This document shows, one piece after another, positions 5,663 to 6,626 of a stretch of 6,626 nucleotides of DNA. The notes below the pieces were generated by a model, which saw only the letters and a program-made list of their open reading frames with translations, ran no database searches and was not told the origin of the DNA. Made by a program: the position numbers and the translations under genes. The DNA comes from Solirubrobacteraceae bacterium (GTDB lineage: Bacteria; Actinomycetota; Thermoleophilia; Solirubrobacterales; Solirubrobacteraceae), in assembly GCA_030149625.1 (NCBI GenBank), contig JASLHP010000258.1:1-6626 (forward strand). Direction: 5' to 3'. Positions within the stretch are counted from its first letter, which is position 1, and every line of letters begins with the position of its first letter.

Positions 5663-6190
5663 GTGAGCGAGCCTCGTGAGGAGTTCGAGCGCCTGTATCA
5701 GGACTGCTACGCCGCGGTCTATCGCTACGCCGCGCGCCGAGTGCCCGCGGCGGCGGCGCAGGACGTGGTCGCCGACACGTTCCTGACGGCCTGGCGGCGC
5801 TATGAGGAGCTCAGAGGCGAGCCGCTGCCGTGGCTGCTCGGGATCGCTCGGCGCACCGCTGCCAATCAACGTCGCGGCGGCGCCCGCCGCGACGCCCTGT
5901 ACGAGCGGCTGCGTAGCGAACAACGTCGCGGCGGCGAGCCGCCGGTGCTCCGCGAGGGCAGCCCACAGGTGGCCGCCGCGCTGGCGACGCTCAGCGAGCG
6001 CGACCGCGAAGCGCTGACGCTCGTCGCGTGGGATGGGCTCGAGCACCGCGTCGCCGCATCGGTGATGGGCTGCAGCACCGGCGCTTTCACCGTCCGCGTG
6101 CACCGTGCACGTCGCAAGCTCGAGCGCGCGCTGGCCGGCGAGAGGCGCGGAGCGCTCGAGATCGTCAGGGAGGCACGATCGCTGCGATGA
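5663..6190 (+). CDS. RNA polymerase sigma factor, ECF subfamily (second, divergent)
   Basis: A 175-aa ECF-type sigma factor. Region 2 spans ~6-75: EEFERLYQDCYAAVYRYAAR, then AAAQDVVADTFLTAWRRYEE (core-binding helix) and LPWLLGIARRTAANQRRGG (-10 recognition). A basic linker follows (~76-100). Region 4 spans ~102-156: AAALATLSERDREALTLVAW, then LEHRVAASVMGCSTGAFTVR and VHRARRKLERAL, the -35-binding helix-turn-helix. The start is the GTG at 5663-5665: an in-frame TAA lies two codons upstream and the sequence AAGAG provides weak ribosome pairing. Its sequence differs clearly from the divergent sigma factor, so this is not a recent duplication. It overlaps the next gene by four bases (ATGA 6187-6190), indicating co-translation with a membrane protein that is the likely regulator. 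Confidence 0.92.
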   Translation: MSEPREEFERLYQDCYAAVYRYAARRVPAAAAQDVVADTFLTAWRRYEELRGEPLPWLLGIARRTAANQRRGGARRDALYERLRSEQRRGGEPPVLREGSPQVAAALATLSERDREALTLVAWDGLEHRVAASVMGCSTGAFTVRVHRARRKLERALAGERRGALEIVREARSLR

Positions 6191-6588
6191 ACGCCCGCAC
6201 GGACGACACGATGGCGAGGCTCGGCGCCGCCGACCCTGCGAGGGATCTGCCCGTCGATGAGGGCGAGCGCACACGCCTGTGGCGAGTGATCGCAGCGACG
6301 CCCGGCGGCTCCGCGCCGAAGCGAGCGCGGTTGCGTGTTCCGCTGGCGCAGCTGCGGCTGGCACTGGTGCTACCGGTGCTGTTGGCGCTGATCGCCGGCC
6401 CGCTCGCGGCGAGCGGGGTGATCCGCATCGGTGCTGGCGCTGAACCTGGCAAGGTCTTCGCCGCGCCGCCGCGCGGCGCAGGCCGCGACACGAGCGGAAC
6501 CGTGCGTCTGCTGCCGCTCGCCGCGCCCGGCCCCGGCGGCGGCCGGCCGTGGGGTCCCTGGCCAGGGCTCACGTCCGGCCCAGCGTAG
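6187..6588 (+). CDS. Small single-pass membrane protein coupled to the ECF sigma factor
   Basis: A 133-aa protein starting at the ATG that overlaps the sigma-factor stop (ATGA). A GGGAGG lies 13 bases upstream, rather far for a ribosome site. Residues 1-50 are soluble and basic near the membrane (MARLGAADPARDLPVDEGER), with the A-A/x-D-P-A motif I recall from N-termini of actinobacterial sigma-linked membrane proteins. One TM helix spans ~57-78 (LRLALVLPVLLALIAGPLAA). The outer part has GTVRLLPLAAPGPGGGRPWG at ~104-123 and then a Gly/Pro/Trp-rich end (PWPGLTSGPA). The positive-inside pattern puts the N-terminus in the cytoplasm, where it could bind the sigma factor. No zinc-finger cysteines are present. 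The TAG at 6586-6588 comes soon after the GGGRPWG motif, so the extracytoplasmic domain is very short and may be truncated. Anti-sigma function is inferred from position only. Confidence 0.65.
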   Translation: MNARTDDTMARLGAADPARDLPVDEGERTRLWRVIAATPGGSAPKRARLRVPLAQLRLALVLPVLLALIAGPLAASGVIRIGAGAEPGKVFAAPPRGAGRDTSGTVRLLPLAAPGPGGGRPWGPWPGLTSGPA

Positions 6589-6626
6589 GCTCCCGGCTGC
6601 GCCGCGGCGACCGGGGCACGCGGCCA

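Noticed and set aside
5576..6364. 262-codon minus-strand frame opposite the second sigma factor
   Set aside because: It is antisense to a sigma factor with intact regions 2 and 4 and crosses into the membrane-protein gene; shadow.

Overview
The window is a very GC-rich chromosomal segment with many GTG starts, strong third-position GC and long antisense shadow frames. Together with a menaquinone-reductase-type flavoprotein, a DUF4349 protein paired with an ECF sigma factor, and 'ADPA'-type sigma-linked membrane proteins, this suggests a high-GC actinobacterium, possibly Thermoleophilia/Solirubrobacterales. The lineage is inferred from gene style, not from a marker gene. I see no rRNA, tRNA, CRISPR array or insertion sequence.

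Left part (1-3636), all on the minus strand. In transcription order from right to left: a small secreted protein whose reading frame breaks near 3467; a two-TM potassium-channel/RCK (TrkA-N, TrkA-C) protein with a non-canonical selectivity filter; a short spacer with a 20-bp tandem repeat and a coding-like tail; an SRPBCC-fold protein; a geranylgeranyl-reductase-family FAD oxidoreductase; and the N-terminus of a protein with a HARP-like domain that runs off the left edge. Gaps of about 46-160 bases separate them. They could be one or several transcription units.

Right part (3807-6588). Two ECF sigma factor modules are arranged head to head around a 90-base spacer (5573-5662). On the minus strand, a 192-aa sigma factor overlaps by four bases (ATGA) a 396-aa membrane protein with an N-terminal cytoplasmic segment, a TM helix, an extracytoplasmic DUF4349 domain and a C-terminal TM helix. 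On the plus strand, a 175-aa sigma factor overlaps by four bases (ATGA) a 133-aa single-pass membrane protein. The likely logic is two membrane-signalling switches, each a sigma factor with a translationally coupled membrane regulator, that could share or cross-regulate the common promoter region.

The best leads are the paired divergent sigma modules, the DUF4349 protein as a zinc-free anti-sigma candidate, the altered channel filter, and the frame break in the small secreted protein.
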